From Roseomonas sp. (lineage in GTDB: Bacteria > Pseudomonadota > Alphaproteobacteria > Acetobacterales > Acetobacteraceae), in the NCBI GenBank assembly GCA_031180725.1, contig JAPSLO010000007.1, forward strand, positions 62,001 to 126,000: a stretch of 64,000 nt of DNA, in the 5' to 3' direction. Position numbers and translations under genes: made by a program. Positions within the stretch are counted from its first letter, which is position 1. Every line of letters starts with the position of its first letter. The notes under the pieces were generated by a model. The model had not been told where the DNA came from. It searched no databases and worked only from the letters and a program-made list of their open reading frames with translations. Shown piece after piece: positions 44,258 through 54,708 of the stretch.

Positions 44258-45811
44258 ATGTCGGCGCTGACACGCCGCCTGCTGCTCGAAAGGCTGGGCG
44301 CCGCCGGCGGGCTGGGCGCGGCGATGCTGGGGTTGCGCGCCATGGGCGTGGCCTGGGGCGCGGCGCCATCCCCCCTGCCGGCGCTGCCGGCCGGCCATGG
44401 CGTCGGGCGGAAGGTGATCGTGCTGGGTGCCGGGCTGGCCGGGATGGTCGCGGCGCTGGAACTGCGGAAGGCCGGCTACGCCGTGACGGTGCTGGAAGCC
44501 ACGGACCGTGCCGGCGGCCGCTGCCGCACGCTGCGCACCGGCGATGTGGTGACGGAGACCTCCGGCGCCACCCAGCGCGTGGCCCTCTCACCGGGCCTGT
44601 ATTTCAATCCGGGCCCCGCCCGCATCCCGCATTTCCATGCGAGCCTCCTGCGCTACTGCCGCGAGTTCGGCGTGCCGCTGGAGCCCTTCATCAACGAGAA
44701 CCGCGCCGCCCTGGTGCAGGACGACGCCGCCTTCGCCGGTGCGCCGCGCACATTGCGGGAAGTGCAAGCCAATTTGCGTGGCGTGGTCGCGGAAATCGCC
44801 GCCAAGGGGCTGGCGCGCGGCGCCATGGATGGCGCCGTAACGGTCGAGGAGCTGGAGCGCCTGCGCGACCTGCTGCGCCGGTTCGGCGCGCTCGATCGCG
44901 ACCTGGCCTGGCGTGGCGACCTGCGTGCCGGTGCCGCCGTCTGGCCCGGTGCCGGCGACGCCGCGCCCGAGGCCCCTCCCCCGCTCGACCTGCACCAGCT
45001 GCTGCGCGCCGATTTCTGGGCCTACAACACCCAGCACGCCGAGGAGATCGACCAGGCCGCGACGATGCTGCAGGTGTCCGGCGGCGTGGACCGCATTGCC
45101 GCGGCCTTTGCCGAGCGGCTGCGCGAGGTGATCGTGACCGGCGCCGAGGTGACGCGTCTGCGCCGCACCGAAACCGGCGCCCGCGTGGCATGGCGCGACC
45201 GCACCACCGACACCGCACGCGCCGAGGACGCGCATGCCGTGGTGGTGACCCTACCGGGGCCGATCCTGGCCGAGCTGGACGCCGACATCTCCGCCGCGAA
45301 GCGCGATGCGCTGCGCGAACTGCTTTACATGCCCGCCGGCAAGCTCGCCTTCGAGGCACCCCGCTTCTGGGAGGAGCAGGGCATCTATGGCGGCATCTCC
45401 TGGACCAGCCGGGACAGCACGCAGGTCTGGTATCCCTCCTCCGGCTTCCATGCGTCGCGCGGCGTGCTGCTGGGCGCCTATATCTGGGACGAGGCGCCTG
45501 GCCGCCGCTTCGCCGCGCGCGATCCGGCCGGGCGGGAGGCGGCGGTGCGCGCGGACCTGGCCGTGCTGCATCCCGGCGTCGACCCGCTGCTGCAATCCGC
45601 CGTCAGCGTCGCCTGGGGCGAGATGCCCTTCCAGAAGGGAGCCTGGGGCGAGTACACCGCAGCGCAGCGCGGCACGATCTATCGCGCGATCCACCGCGCC
45701 GAGCCGCCCTATGTCTTCGCCGGCGAGCACTGCTCCTGGCTGCCGGGCTGGATGGAAGGCGCGGTGCTGAGCGCCCATGCCGCGGTGGCAGCCATCGCTA
45801 CCAACCGCTGA
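44258..45811 (+). CDS. Flavin monoamine oxidase family protein
   Basis: A 517-residue FAD enzyme of the amine oxidase family. It has a twin-arginine-like leader (SALTRRLLLERLGAAGG), so it may fold with FAD and be exported by Tat. The Rossmann motif VLGAGLAGMVAALEL is near residue 55, followed by the GG doublet motif ATDRAGGRCRTLR. The C-terminal FAD segment is YVFAGEHCSWLPGWMEGAV near residue 485. AACGAGGAGGAG precedes the ATG at 44258. Substrates could be polyamines, L-amino acids or aromatic amines. It is divergent from puuE and converges with the racemase-like gene, the stops only 6 bp apart. Confidence 0.87.
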   Translation: MSALTRRLLLERLGAAGGLGAAMLGLRAMGVAWGAAPSPLPALPAGHGVGRKVIVLGAGLAGMVAALELRKAGYAVTVLEATDRAGGRCRTLRTGDVVTETSGATQRVALSPGLYFNPGPARIPHFHASLLRYCREFGVPLEPFINENRAALVQDDAAFAGAPRTLREVQANLRGVVAEIAAKGLARGAMDGAVTVEELERLRDLLRRFGALDRDLAWRGDLRAGAAVWPGAGDAAPEAPPPLDLHQLLRADFWAYNTQHAEEIDQAATMLQVSGGVDRIAAAFAERLREVIVTGAEVTRLRRTETGARVAWRDRTTDTARAEDAHAVVVTLPGPILAELDADISAAKRDALRELLYMPAGKLAFEAPRFWEEQGIYGGISWTSRDSTQVWYPSSGFHASRGVLLGAYIWDEAPGRRFAARDPAGREAAVRADLAVLHPGVDPLLQSAVSVAWGEMPFQKGAWGEYTAAQRGTIYRAIHRAEPPYVFAGEHCSWLPGWMEGAVLSAHAAVAAIATNR

Positions 45812-45817
45812 GCCGCC

Positions 45818-46438
45818 TCAGGCGCCGGCTGCGGCCGCGAGGCCGACCGGCGGGCTGGCCAGCGGCTTGCGCCCCTTCGCCAGCGCCACGGCGCCGGTCA
45901 TGCTGGCCTGGGCCAGCGCCACTTCCTGCGCGCCTTCCGCAAAGGCCTGATCGGCCGCCGCGGCGATGATGGCGTGATAGCCGGCGACATCGCCCGCGCG
46001 GAACGCCGCCCAGGCGCCGGGCACCAGGCGCACATCCACGGTCGCGCCATGCCGCGCCGCGGCTTCCGCGAAGATGGCGCGGGTCGGCTCCACCGTCGTC
46101 TCCACGGCGCAGAGCACCACCACCTTTCCGCCGCCCTTGGTCGCCTGTTCGGCCAGCGCCGCATCCACGCGCAGCACCGGCACGCTCGCCTTGGCTTGTG
46201 CCGCGCCGGGCCCGACAGTGGAACAGGTGAGCAGCACCGCATCCACACCCGGCTTCGCCAGCGCTTCCAGCGCGCGGGCGGTGCGGGCAGCGATCTCCGC
46301 CGTCAGGCCGCCGGCGGCTTCGGCATCCTTCAGCAGGTCCTCGCGCAGCGTGTGCGTCAGGGTGACGCCCGGCGGGCAGGCGGCGTCGAAGACGGCGACA
46401 TTGCCGGCGGCCGTGTGCAGGCAGGCGATGGTAGGCAT
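45818..46438 (-). CDS. Aspartate/glutamate racemase-family protein with one catalytic cysteine
   Basis: A 206-residue protein of the Asp/Glu racemase superfamily. The first catalytic cysteine is in LLTCSTVGPG near residue 72. The second half has the matching strand LAQASMTGA near residue 182, where racemases carry the second cysteine; here it is serine. That one-cysteine pattern is seen in arylmalonate decarboxylase-like and other non-racemase members, so a decarboxylase or lyase is as likely as a racemase. It is 93 bp downstream of ilvC in the same direction, beyond a strong hairpin, so it is probably only partly co-transcribed with ilvC. Confidence 0.78.
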   Translation of the reverse strand: MPTIACLHTAAGNVAVFDAACPPGVTLTHTLREDLLKDAEAAGGLTAEIAARTARALEALAKPGVDAVLLTCSTVGPGAAQAKASVPVLRVDAALAEQATKGGGKVVVLCAVETTVEPTRAIFAEAAARHGATVDVRLVPGAWAAFRAGDVAGYHAIIAAAADQAFAEGAQEVALAQASMTGAVALAKGRKPLASPPVGLAAAAGA

Positions 46439-46468
46439 GTTTCGTTGTCCTCCCCGTCAAATGCAGAA

Positions 46469-46492
46469 GGGCGGCAGGTTGCCCTGCCGCCC
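46469..46492 (-). terminator. Terminator after ilvC
   Basis: A perfect 10-bp stem (46469-46478 with 46483-46492) closing a 4-base loop. On the minus strand it is followed by TTCTGCATTTG, a weak T-rich tail. It lies 40 bp after the ilvC stop. Confidence 0.6.
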
Positions 46493-46531
46493 CTCGCTCC
46501 GCCACTGGGTTCTCCGCCCTGGGCGGCCGGA

Positions 46532-48110
<1,579 letters not shown>

Positions 48111-48197
48111 GGATCTCGGTCCGGAACAAGCAGGATGGCAGGCAGGGCCGGGCGGGCCGCGATGGCGGCCCGCGCCGGAGGTCGAAGCGCGGCGGGA

Positions 48198-50003
48198 TCA
48201 GACGAGTACCTTGCCCTCGTCCGTCACGCCCGCCACGCCGCCCTCCTGCCCCGGGCCAAGGATCATCTCGTTATGCGCCGCGCCCGAGGGGATCATCGGG
48301 AAGCAGTTTTCCTTCTGGTCCACCGCGATGTCCGCGATGACAGGCTTGTCGATCGCGATCATCTCCCGGATCACGCGGTCCAGGTCGTCGGGGTCGGTGC
48401 AGCGCATCCCGACGCCGTGGAAGCTTTCGGCCAGCTTCACGAAATCGGGCAGCGCGGCGCTGTAGCTTTCCGAGTAGCGGCCGCCATGCAGCAGCTCCTG
48501 CCACTGCCGCACCATGCCCATGTACTCGTTATTCAGGATGAAGACCTTCACCGGCAGCCGGTACTGCGCCAGCGTGCCCAGTTCCTGGATGTTCATCAGG
48601 ATGCTGGCCTCGCCGGCGATGTCGATCACCAGCGCGTCCGGATGCGCGATCTGCACGCCCATGGCGGCCGGCAGGCCATAGCCCATGGTGCCCAGCCCGC
48701 CGGAGGTCATCCAGTGGTTCGGCTTCTCGAAGCCGAAATACTGGGCAGCCCACATCTGGTGCTGGCCGACTTCCGTGGTGATGAAGGTCTCGCGACCCAG
48801 TTCGCGCGTGATCTCATACAGCCGCTTCACCGCATGCTGCGGCTTGATGATCTTGCCGGACTGCACATAGTGAAGGCAGTTCTTCGCACGCCAGGCATCG
48901 ATCTGGCGCCACCAGGATGCCAGCGCCTCGCGGTCCTGCTGCGCATCGTCCTCCTTCCACGCCTCGATCAGCGCGGCCAGCACGCGGCCGGCATCGCCCA
49001 CAACCGGCACGTCCACCTTGACGTTCTTGTTGATCGAGGACGGGTCGATATCGGCGTGGATCTTGGTGGAGTTCGGCGCGAATGCGTTCAGCCGCCCGGT
49101 GACGCGGTCATCGAAGCGCGCGCCGATATTCAGCATGACGTCGCAGCCATGCATGGCCAGGTTCGCCTCGTAGGTTCCGTGCATGCCCAGCATGCCCAGG
49201 AACTGCGGGTCGCTGGCTGGGAAGGCCCCCAGGCCCATCAGCGTGTTCGTGCAGGGAAAGCCCGTCATGCGCACGAAGTCGGTCAGCAGCTTCGAGGCGT
49301 CCGGCCCGGCATTGATCACGCCGCCGCCGGTATAGACGATGGGCTTCTTCGCGGCCTTCAGCAGTGCCACCGCCTTGCGGATCTGGCCCATATCGGGCTC
49401 GGTCTGCGGGCGATAGGACGGGTGCGGCTGCTCCTCGGGCGGCGCTTCCGTGTAGGGCGCCTTGTTGATCAGGATGTCCTTCGGCAGGTCGATCACCACC
49501 GGGCCCGGGCGGCCGGTGCGCGCAACCCGGAAGGCCTCGTGCACCACGCGGGCCAGGTCGGCGCTCTTCTTCACCAGGTAATTGTGCTTGGTGGCCGGGC
49601 GGGTGATGCCCGTGGTGTCGGCTTCCTGGAAGGCGTCGTTGCCGATCAGGTGGGTGGGCACCTGGCCGGTCAGGCAGACAATGGGGATGCTGTCCATCAG
49701 CGCATCCACCAGGCCCGTCACCGCATTCGTCGCGCCGGGGCCGGAGGTCACCAGCACGCAACCGACCTTGCCGGTGGAGCGCGCATAGCCTTCCGCGGCA
49801 TGCACCGCGGCCTGCTCATGCCGCACCAGCACGTGGCGGATGGCGTTCTGCTGGAATAGCGCGTCGTAGATTGGAAGTACCGCGCCCCCGGGATAGCCGA
49901 AGATGACTTCTACGCCCTGATCCTTCAGCGCGCGGAGAACGACCTCGGCGCCCGACATGGTCAGGGGCGTCGTGTCGGCGTGCTGGGTGGAGGGGGCGGA
50001 CAT
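48198..50003 (-). CDS. ilvB: Acetolactate synthase large subunit
   Basis: A 601-residue thiamine diphosphate enzyme. The N-terminal PYR domain includes VIFGYPGGAVLPIYDAL and the catalytic glutamate in RHEQAAVHAAEGYAR. The PP domain carries DIAGEASILMNIQELG and the terminal N of ILNNEYMGMVRQWQ, the alphaproteobacterial version of the ThDP/Mg motif. It makes acetolactate and acetohydroxybutyrate. The start at 50003 (MSAPSTQHADTT) is favoured; in-frame codons further upstream fall in a hairpin region. A GC hairpin 47 bp upstream may be the miaA terminator or an ilv attenuator. Confidence 0.95.
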   Translation of the reverse strand: MSAPSTQHADTTPLTMSGAEVVLRALKDQGVEVIFGYPGGAVLPIYDALFQQNAIRHVLVRHEQAAVHAAEGYARSTGKVGCVLVTSGPGATNAVTGLVDALMDSIPIVCLTGQVPTHLIGNDAFQEADTTGITRPATKHNYLVKKSADLARVVHEAFRVARTGRPGPVVIDLPKDILINKAPYTEAPPEEQPHPSYRPQTEPDMGQIRKAVALLKAAKKPIVYTGGGVINAGPDASKLLTDFVRMTGFPCTNTLMGLGAFPASDPQFLGMLGMHGTYEANLAMHGCDVMLNIGARFDDRVTGRLNAFAPNSTKIHADIDPSSINKNVKVDVPVVGDAGRVLAALIEAWKEDDAQQDREALASWWRQIDAWRAKNCLHYVQSGKIIKPQHAVKRLYEITRELGRETFITTEVGQHQMWAAQYFGFEKPNHWMTSGGLGTMGYGLPAAMGVQIAHPDALVIDIAGEASILMNIQELGTLAQYRLPVKVFILNNEYMGMVRQWQELLHGGRYSESYSAALPDFVKLAESFHGVGMRCTDPDDLDRVIREMIAIDKPVIADIAVDQKENCFPMIPSGAAHNEMILGPGQEGGVAGVTDEGKVLV

Positions 50004-50049
50004 CTTCTGTTCCAGTGCTTTCCTGTGTGGCTCGGCTGTCAAACCAAGG

Positions 50050-50074
50050 CCCGCCGGGCCTTTCCCGGGCGGGG
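50050..50074 (-). terminator. Hairpin between miaA and ilvB
   Basis: On the minus strand CCCG-C-CCGGG pairs with CCCGG-CGGG around AAAGG, a 9-bp stem with one bulge, followed by TTGGTTT (50047-50041). It lies about 32 bp after miaA. It could end miaA transcripts or act as an ilv attenuator; no branched-chain-rich leader frame is visible before it. Confidence 0.5.
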
Positions 50075-50105
50075 TCGGCACCCTTACGCCCCTCTCTCGG
50101 GCGCG

Positions 50106-51098
50106 TCAACGCGGCACCTCAACGAAAACTGCGAAATATTCTAACAAACATTCTGAATATTGCGCGTCAGAACGCCATCTCGATGCTAATTTTCGCGTCC
50201 ATGCGGGTGGTGCCAGTTCATGGTGGCGGAACCAGGTGGCCTGGCGCTTGGTGTACTGCCCGGTATTCAGGACCGCCCGGGCCGAGGCCGCCTCCAGCGA
50301 CATGCGCCCTTCCAGATGCGCCATCAGCTCCGGCACGCCATGGGCCCGCATGGCCGGTAGGGCGGGGTCCAGGCGCTGGGCGGCCAGCGCCCGCACCTCC
50401 TCCAGCGCGCCGTCGCGCAACATCATGTCCCAGCGCCGGGCGATCGCATCCCGCAGCTCCGGGCGCGGTGGATCAAGGATGATGGCGGCGAAGCGCCAGG
50501 GCACGGGGCCGGTGCCACCCTGCTGCTGCCAGGCGCGCAGCCCCCGCCCCGTGCCGATTGCCACCTCATAGGCCCGCGCGATCCGCTGGCTGTCGGAAGG
50601 GCGCAGCGCCGCGGCCGTCTCCGGATCGATGGCGGCCAGGCGGCCATGCAGGGCGGCCGGGCCTTCCTCGGCCAGCAGACGGCGGGCCTCGGCGCGCGCC
50701 GGCGCAGGCACGGGCGGAATATCGGCCAGGCCCTGGGTGAGCGCCGCAAAATACATCCCTGTTCCGCCGCACAGGATCGGCACAAGCCCCGCATCCCGTG
50801 CAGCCTCCATCTCCGCCAGGGCCGCGCCGCGCCACCAGGCGGCGGTGCCGGCCTCAGCCGCCGGGCGCACGCCATAGAGCGCATGGGGCGCGCGGGCCAA
50901 ATCCTCATCCGGCGGACGGGCGGTGATGACCCGCAGCTCCCGATAGACCTGCATGGAATCCGCATTGATCACCACGCCGCGCAGCCGCTCGGCCAGCGCG
51001 AGCGCGAGCGCGCTCTTGCCGGAGGCGGTCGGGCCCGCGACCAGGATGGCTGGCGGCTTCACGGCGCCCAGGGGCTCAGGTTGCGCTGATGCGGTCAC
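50106..51098 (-). CDS. miaA: tRNA dimethylallyltransferase
   Basis: A 330-residue MiaA. The P-loop GPTASGKS is at residues 22-29 and is followed by NADSMQVYRELRVITARP. Conserved GGTGMYFAALTQGLADIP lies near residue 110, and the C-terminal KRQATWFR contacts tRNA. It adds the isopentenyl group to A37 of tRNAs reading UNN codons. The start is uncertain: GTG at 51098 or GTG at 51062, neither with a strong ribosome-binding site. It is divergent from serB, the two starts only 20 bp apart if 51098 is used. Confidence 0.92.
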   Translation of the reverse strand: MTASAQPEPLGAVKPPAILVAGPTASGKSALALALAERLRGVVINADSMQVYRELRVITARPPDEDLARAPHALYGVRPAAEAGTAAWWRGAALAEMEAARDAGLVPILCGGTGMYFAALTQGLADIPPVPAPARAEARRLLAEEGPAALHGRLAAIDPETAAALRPSDSQRIARAYEVAIGTGRGLRAWQQQGGTGPVPWRFAAIILDPPRPELRDAIARRWDMMLRDGALEEVRALAAQRLDPALPAMRAHGVPELMAHLEGRMSLEAASARAVLNTGQYTKRQATWFRHHELAPPAWTRKLASRWRSDAQYSECLLEYFAVFVEVPR

Positions 51099-51118
51099 GG
51101 TGGCACAGGCTGCGGCCC

Positions 51119-52009
51119 ATGCCGCATGTCCTCACCCTGATCGCGCCTGCCGGCGCGCTGGACCCCGCCCTGGTCGCGCGTGCCCGCACCGCACTGGATG
51201 CGCTGGGCGCCACCCCCGGCACACCCGATTGGCTGGCGGAGCGCGAGGCCGTGGACCTGCCTTTCGAAGGCTCGCCGGACCAGGCGATGGCGGCCGCCCG
51301 CGCCGCCCTGGCCGAGGCGCCGGTGGATGCCATCGCCACCCCCGCCGAAGGCCGCCGCAAGCGCCTGCTGGTCGCCGACATGGACAGCACCATCGTCACC
51401 ACAGAGACGCTGGACGAGATCGCCGCCTATGCCGGGCTGAAGGAAAAGATCGCGGAGATCACCCGCCGCGCCATGAACGGCGAGCTGGACTTCCGGCAGG
51501 CGCTGATCGCCCGCGTGGGCATGCTGGAAGGCCTGGCTGTCGCGGCGCTGGAAGCGACCTGGGCCGAGACGCGCATGATGCCGGGCGCGGCGGAGCTGGT
51601 GGGCACGATGCGCGCGCAGGGCGCCGTCACCTGCCTCGCCTCCGGCGGCTTCACTTTCTTCACCGCGCGCGTGGCCGAGGAGCTCGGCTTCCACCATCAC
51701 GTCTCCAACACCCTGCTGATCGCGGAGGGCAAGCTGACCGGCCGCGTCGCGGAGCCGATCTTCGACCGGCATGCGAAGCTCGCAACCCTTACCCGGCTCG
51801 CCGCGGAGAACGGCCTGCCGATGGAGGCGACGCTGGCGGTGGGGGATGGCGCCAACGACCTCGACATGATCCGTGCCGCAGGGCTGGGCGTGGCCTTCCG
51901 GGCGAAGCCCACGGTCGCCGCCGCCGCAAGCGCCCGAGTGGATCATGGCGACCTCACCGCTCTGCTCTTCGCCCAGGGCTACCGGCGGAGCGAATTCCGG
52001 ACCTTCTGA
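51119..52009 (+). CDS. serB: Phosphoserine phosphatase
   Basis: A 296-residue HAD-family phosphatase. The nucleophile motif DMDSTIVTTE begins at residue 87 (Asp87 and Asp89). Motif II is in CLASGGFTFF and motifs III/IV in VGDGANDLDM near residue 245. The N-terminal 80 residues are an ACT-like extension found in the long SerB form. It releases serine from phosphoserine in the last step of serine synthesis. The ATG at 51119 is close to the miaA start on the other strand. The gene ends at a bidirectional terminator. Confidence 0.94.
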   Translation: MPHVLTLIAPAGALDPALVARARTALDALGATPGTPDWLAEREAVDLPFEGSPDQAMAAARAALAEAPVDAIATPAEGRRKRLLVADMDSTIVTTETLDEIAAYAGLKEKIAEITRRAMNGELDFRQALIARVGMLEGLAVAALEATWAETRMMPGAAELVGTMRAQGAVTCLASGGFTFFTARVAEELGFHHHVSNTLLIAEGKLTGRVAEPIFDRHAKLATLTRLAAENGLPMEATLAVGDGANDLDMIRAAGLGVAFRAKPTVAAAASARVDHGDLTALLFAQGYRRSEFRTF

Positions 52010-52014
52010 AATGC

Positions 52015-52046
52015 CGAACGGCCCGGCGGAGCCGCCGGGCCGTTCG
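52015..52046. terminator. Bidirectional terminator between serB and degP
   Basis: A perfect 15-bp inverted repeat (52015-52029 with 52032-52046) with a 2-base centre, 5 bp after the serB stop and 21 bp before the degP stop. It is the longest perfect stem I found in the window and is well placed to end both converging transcripts. Confidence 0.65.
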
Positions 52047-52067
52047 ATCAGGCTTCGCCCCGCCAGC

Positions 52068-53597
52068 TTAGCCGGGCTGGCCGCGCTGCGGCGCGTTCAG
52101 GCGCAGCGGCACCCAGCGCTGGCCCTGCGGGCCCTCGATGAGCAGCAGCGCCGTGGCACGACCCTGGCGGCGCAGCCGCTCCAACCGCTCCTGCACCTCC
52201 TGCGGCGAACTCACGCGCTCCTGCTGCACCTCCACAATCACGTCGCCGGGGCGCAGCTCGCGCTCGGCGGCCGGGCTGCCCGGCGCCACCTCGGTGATCA
52301 CCACGCCGCGGCTTTCCTGGCGCAGGCTGAAGCGCTCGCGGTTCTCCGGCGTGATGGGGGCGATGCGCAGACCCAGGCCCGAAAGCTCCATCTGCTGCTG
52401 GCGCGGCGCGGACTGGTTCGGCTGCACTGCCGCCTGCTGCTCGGCCGGCAGTTCGTCAACCGTCACCTCCACCGTCTGCTCGCGCCCGTTGCGCCACACC
52501 ACCACGGGCACGCGCTTGCCCACCTGGGTGTCCGCCACGATGCGCGGCAGGTTGCGCATCTCCCGCACCTCATGGCCGTCGAAGCGCAGGATCACGTCGC
52601 CAGCCTGGATGCCGCCCTTGGCAGCCGGGCCCTCCTCCTGGGCGCGGGCCACCAGGGCGCCGCGGGCGCCGTTGCGCAGGCCCAGGCTCTCCGCGATCTC
52701 GTCCGTCACCTGCTGGATGTTCACCCCCAGCCAGCCGCGGCGCACGCGGCCCTGCTCGCGCAGCTGCTGGGCGATGTTCCTGGCCAGGTTGGACGGGATG
52801 GAGAAGCCGATGCCGATCGAGCCGCCCGAGGGCGAATAGATCGCGGTGTTTATGCCGATCACCTCGCCATTTAGGTTGAACAGCGGGCCGCCGGAATTGC
52901 CGCGGTTGATGGCGGCATCAGTCTGGATGAAATCGTCATACAGCCCCTGGCGGATGTCGCGGCCGCGGGCCGAGATGATGCCCGCCGTGACCGAGCCGCC
53001 CAGCCCGAAGGGGTTGCCGATCGCCACCACCCAGTCGCCTACATGGGCTCCGTCGCTGTCGCCGAACTGGACGGAAGGCAGCGGCTTGTCGTGCTGCACG
53101 CGCAGCACGGCGATGTCGGTGCGCGGGTCGGCGCCCAGCAACTCGGCGCGGATCGTCGTGTTGTCCTGCAGCACGACATTGATCTCGTCCGCGCCCTCGA
53201 TGACGTGGTTGTTGGTCACCACGATGCCGGACGGGTCGATGATGAAGCCCGATCCCAGCGACTGTGCGCGGCGCGGCGGCTGCGGGCGGTTGGGCTGGCC
53301 CGGGCCCTGTGGCCGGTTGCGCTCCAGGAAGTCGCGGAAGAATTCCTCGAAGGGGCTGCCGGGCGGCGCCTGGGGCACTTCCGGCGCGTCGCGGCCGGCA
53401 CGGGCCTGCCCAGCGGCCTGGGTGGTCTGGATGTTCACCACCGCCGGCAGCAGGCGCTGCGCCAGCGGCGCGAAGGAGGATGGGGCGCCAGGCGGCGGGA
53501 CCTGCGGGGCGATCTGCTGCGCCAGCGCGGGGGCCGGCGGCAGGGCCGCGAGTGGCAGGGCCAGCGCGGTGGCAAGGGCTATGGGTGCAAGGCGCAC
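52068..53597 (-). CDS. degP: Do-family periplasmic serine protease (DegP/DegQ)
   Basis: A 509-residue HtrA protease. A signal peptide ends near PALAQQ. The trypsin-like domain has the catalytic triad: His in VTNNHVIEGADE, Asp in DPRTDIAVLRV and Ser in RGNSGGPLFN. Two PDZ domains follow (from about residues 275 and 400). It degrades or refolds damaged envelope proteins. GTG at 53597 lies 9 bases after GAGGGAAGG; a TTG at 53606 is immediately adjacent to that site and so less likely. It is downstream of hflK-hflC, a common alphaproteobacterial arrangement of membrane quality-control genes. degQ-like naming is equally possible. Confidence 0.93.
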   Translation of the reverse strand: MRLAPIALATALALPLAALPPAPALAQQIAPQVPPPGAPSSFAPLAQRLLPAVVNIQTTQAAGQARAGRDAPEVPQAPPGSPFEEFFRDFLERNRPQGPGQPNRPQPPRRAQSLGSGFIIDPSGIVVTNNHVIEGADEINVVLQDNTTIRAELLGADPRTDIAVLRVQHDKPLPSVQFGDSDGAHVGDWVVAIGNPFGLGGSVTAGIISARGRDIRQGLYDDFIQTDAAINRGNSGGPLFNLNGEVIGINTAIYSPSGGSIGIGFSIPSNLARNIAQQLREQGRVRRGWLGVNIQQVTDEIAESLGLRNGARGALVARAQEEGPAAKGGIQAGDVILRFDGHEVREMRNLPRIVADTQVGKRVPVVVWRNGREQTVEVTVDELPAEQQAAVQPNQSAPRQQQMELSGLGLRIAPITPENRERFSLRQESRGVVITEVAPGSPAAERELRPGDVIVEVQQERVSSPQEVQERLERLRRQGRATALLLIEGPQGQRWVPLRLNAPQRGQPG

Positions 53598-53736
53598 GGG
53601 CGACAACCTTCCCTCGGTTGGGTCAGCCTAGCGGCTCGTCCGGCCGCTTGGCACCAAGATTGGCACGTCCCGGCCGCCCTGGAAGCCTGGCGACCTGTGA
53701 CGACGTGTCACGAAGCGTCCTGGCCGGCATCGGGTT

Positions 53737-53762
53737 CGGGGCAGGGTCGAAACCCCGCCCCG
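53737..53762 (-). terminator. Hairpin between hflC and degP
   Basis: CGGGGC (53737-53742) pairs with GCCCCG (53757-53762), extended inward by GGG/CCC with one mismatch. It directly follows the hflC stop and has no T run, so it probably attenuates rather than ends the transcript that continues to degP. Confidence 0.4.
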
Positions 53763-53766
53763 GAAG

Positions 53767-54708
53767 TCAGTTGGCCGGTGCCGGTGTTGGTGCTGCGGCC
53801 GGAGCCTCCGCGGGCGCCTGGCCGGCCGGCACGGCCGCTGGCCCGGCAGCCATGCTCTCCCGGAAGTAGCGGAAGAACTCGCTGTCGGGCGCCAGCAGCA
53901 GGCGGGTATCGCCATCCGAGAAGGCCTCGCGATAGGCCTGCATGGTCCGCCAGAACTGGAAGAACTGCGGGTCGCGCTGGAAGGCCTCGGCGAAGATGCG
54001 GATCGCCTCCTGCTCGCCCTGGCCGCGGAGGATGTCGGAGGCTGCCTGGGCCTCGGCCAGCAGCACGGTGCGCTCGCGGTCGGCGCCGGCGCGGATCCGG
54101 GCGGCCTGTTCGGCGCCCTCGGCCCGCACCTCGCGCGCCACGCGCTCGCGCTCGGACTGCATGCGGCTCAGGATCGCCTGCGTATTGGCCTCTGGCAGGT
54201 CGGCGCGGCGAATGCGCACATCCGCCACCTCGATCCCGAAGCGTCGGGTCTCCTGGTTCACCTGGCGTTGGATTTCGGTCATGATCCGCGCGCGGTCACT
54301 GGACAGCACGCTCAGCAACGGTTCGTTGCCAAGCACCCGCCGCACGGCGGAGGTGACGATCGCGTTCAGCCGGCTGCGGATGCCTGCCTCCGTCGGACCG
54401 ACGGTCTGGAAATAGTCCAGCGGGTTCACGATGCGGTAGCGCGTGAAGCTGTCCACGATCATGCGGCGCTGATCGCCCAGGATCACCTCCTCGCCCGGCG
54501 CGTCGTAATCCAGCAGGCGGCGGTCGAAGGCGATGATGGAATCGATGAAGGGCAGCTTCACGTTCAGCCCGGGTTCGCTGATCACTCGGCGAGGTTCGCC
54601 GAAGCGGGTGATCAGCACCTGCTGCGTCTGGTGCACGGTGAACAGCGAGGACGCCGCCGCCAGCAGCGCGAAGCCCGCAACGACGACCAGGATCAGAGTG
54701 CGGTTCAT
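53767..54708 (-). CDS. hflC: FtsH modulator HflC
   Basis: A 313-residue SPFH-domain protein with an N-terminal membrane anchor (LILVVVAGFALLAAASSLF). The SPFH/band-7 region is followed by a coiled coil with RIRRADLPEANTQAILSRM and RAEGAEQAARIRAGADRE. The C-terminal tail is rich in alanine and proline. HflC and HflK form a periplasm-facing cage around FtsH and restrain its proteolysis of membrane proteins. The ATG overlaps hflK by 4 bp. Confidence 0.94.
   Translation of the reverse strand: MNRTLILVVVAGFALLAAASSLFTVHQTQQVLITRFGEPRRVISEPGLNVKLPFIDSIIAFDRRLLDYDAPGEEVILGDQRRMIVDSFTRYRIVNPLDYFQTVGPTEAGIRSRLNAIVTSAVRRVLGNEPLLSVLSSDRARIMTEIQRQVNQETRRFGIEVADVRIRRADLPEANTQAILSRMQSERERVAREVRAEGAEQAARIRAGADRERTVLLAEAQAASDILRGQGEQEAIRIFAEAFQRDPQFFQFWRTMQAYREAFSDGDTRLLLAPDSEFFRYFRESMAAGPAAVPAGQAPAEAPAAAPTPAPAN

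Noticed and set aside
43138-45969. Plus-strand open frame of 943 codons over puuE and the amine oxidase
   Set aside because: It overlaps two real genes on both strands in shadow frames and shows arginine-rich, low-complexity composition with no family match.
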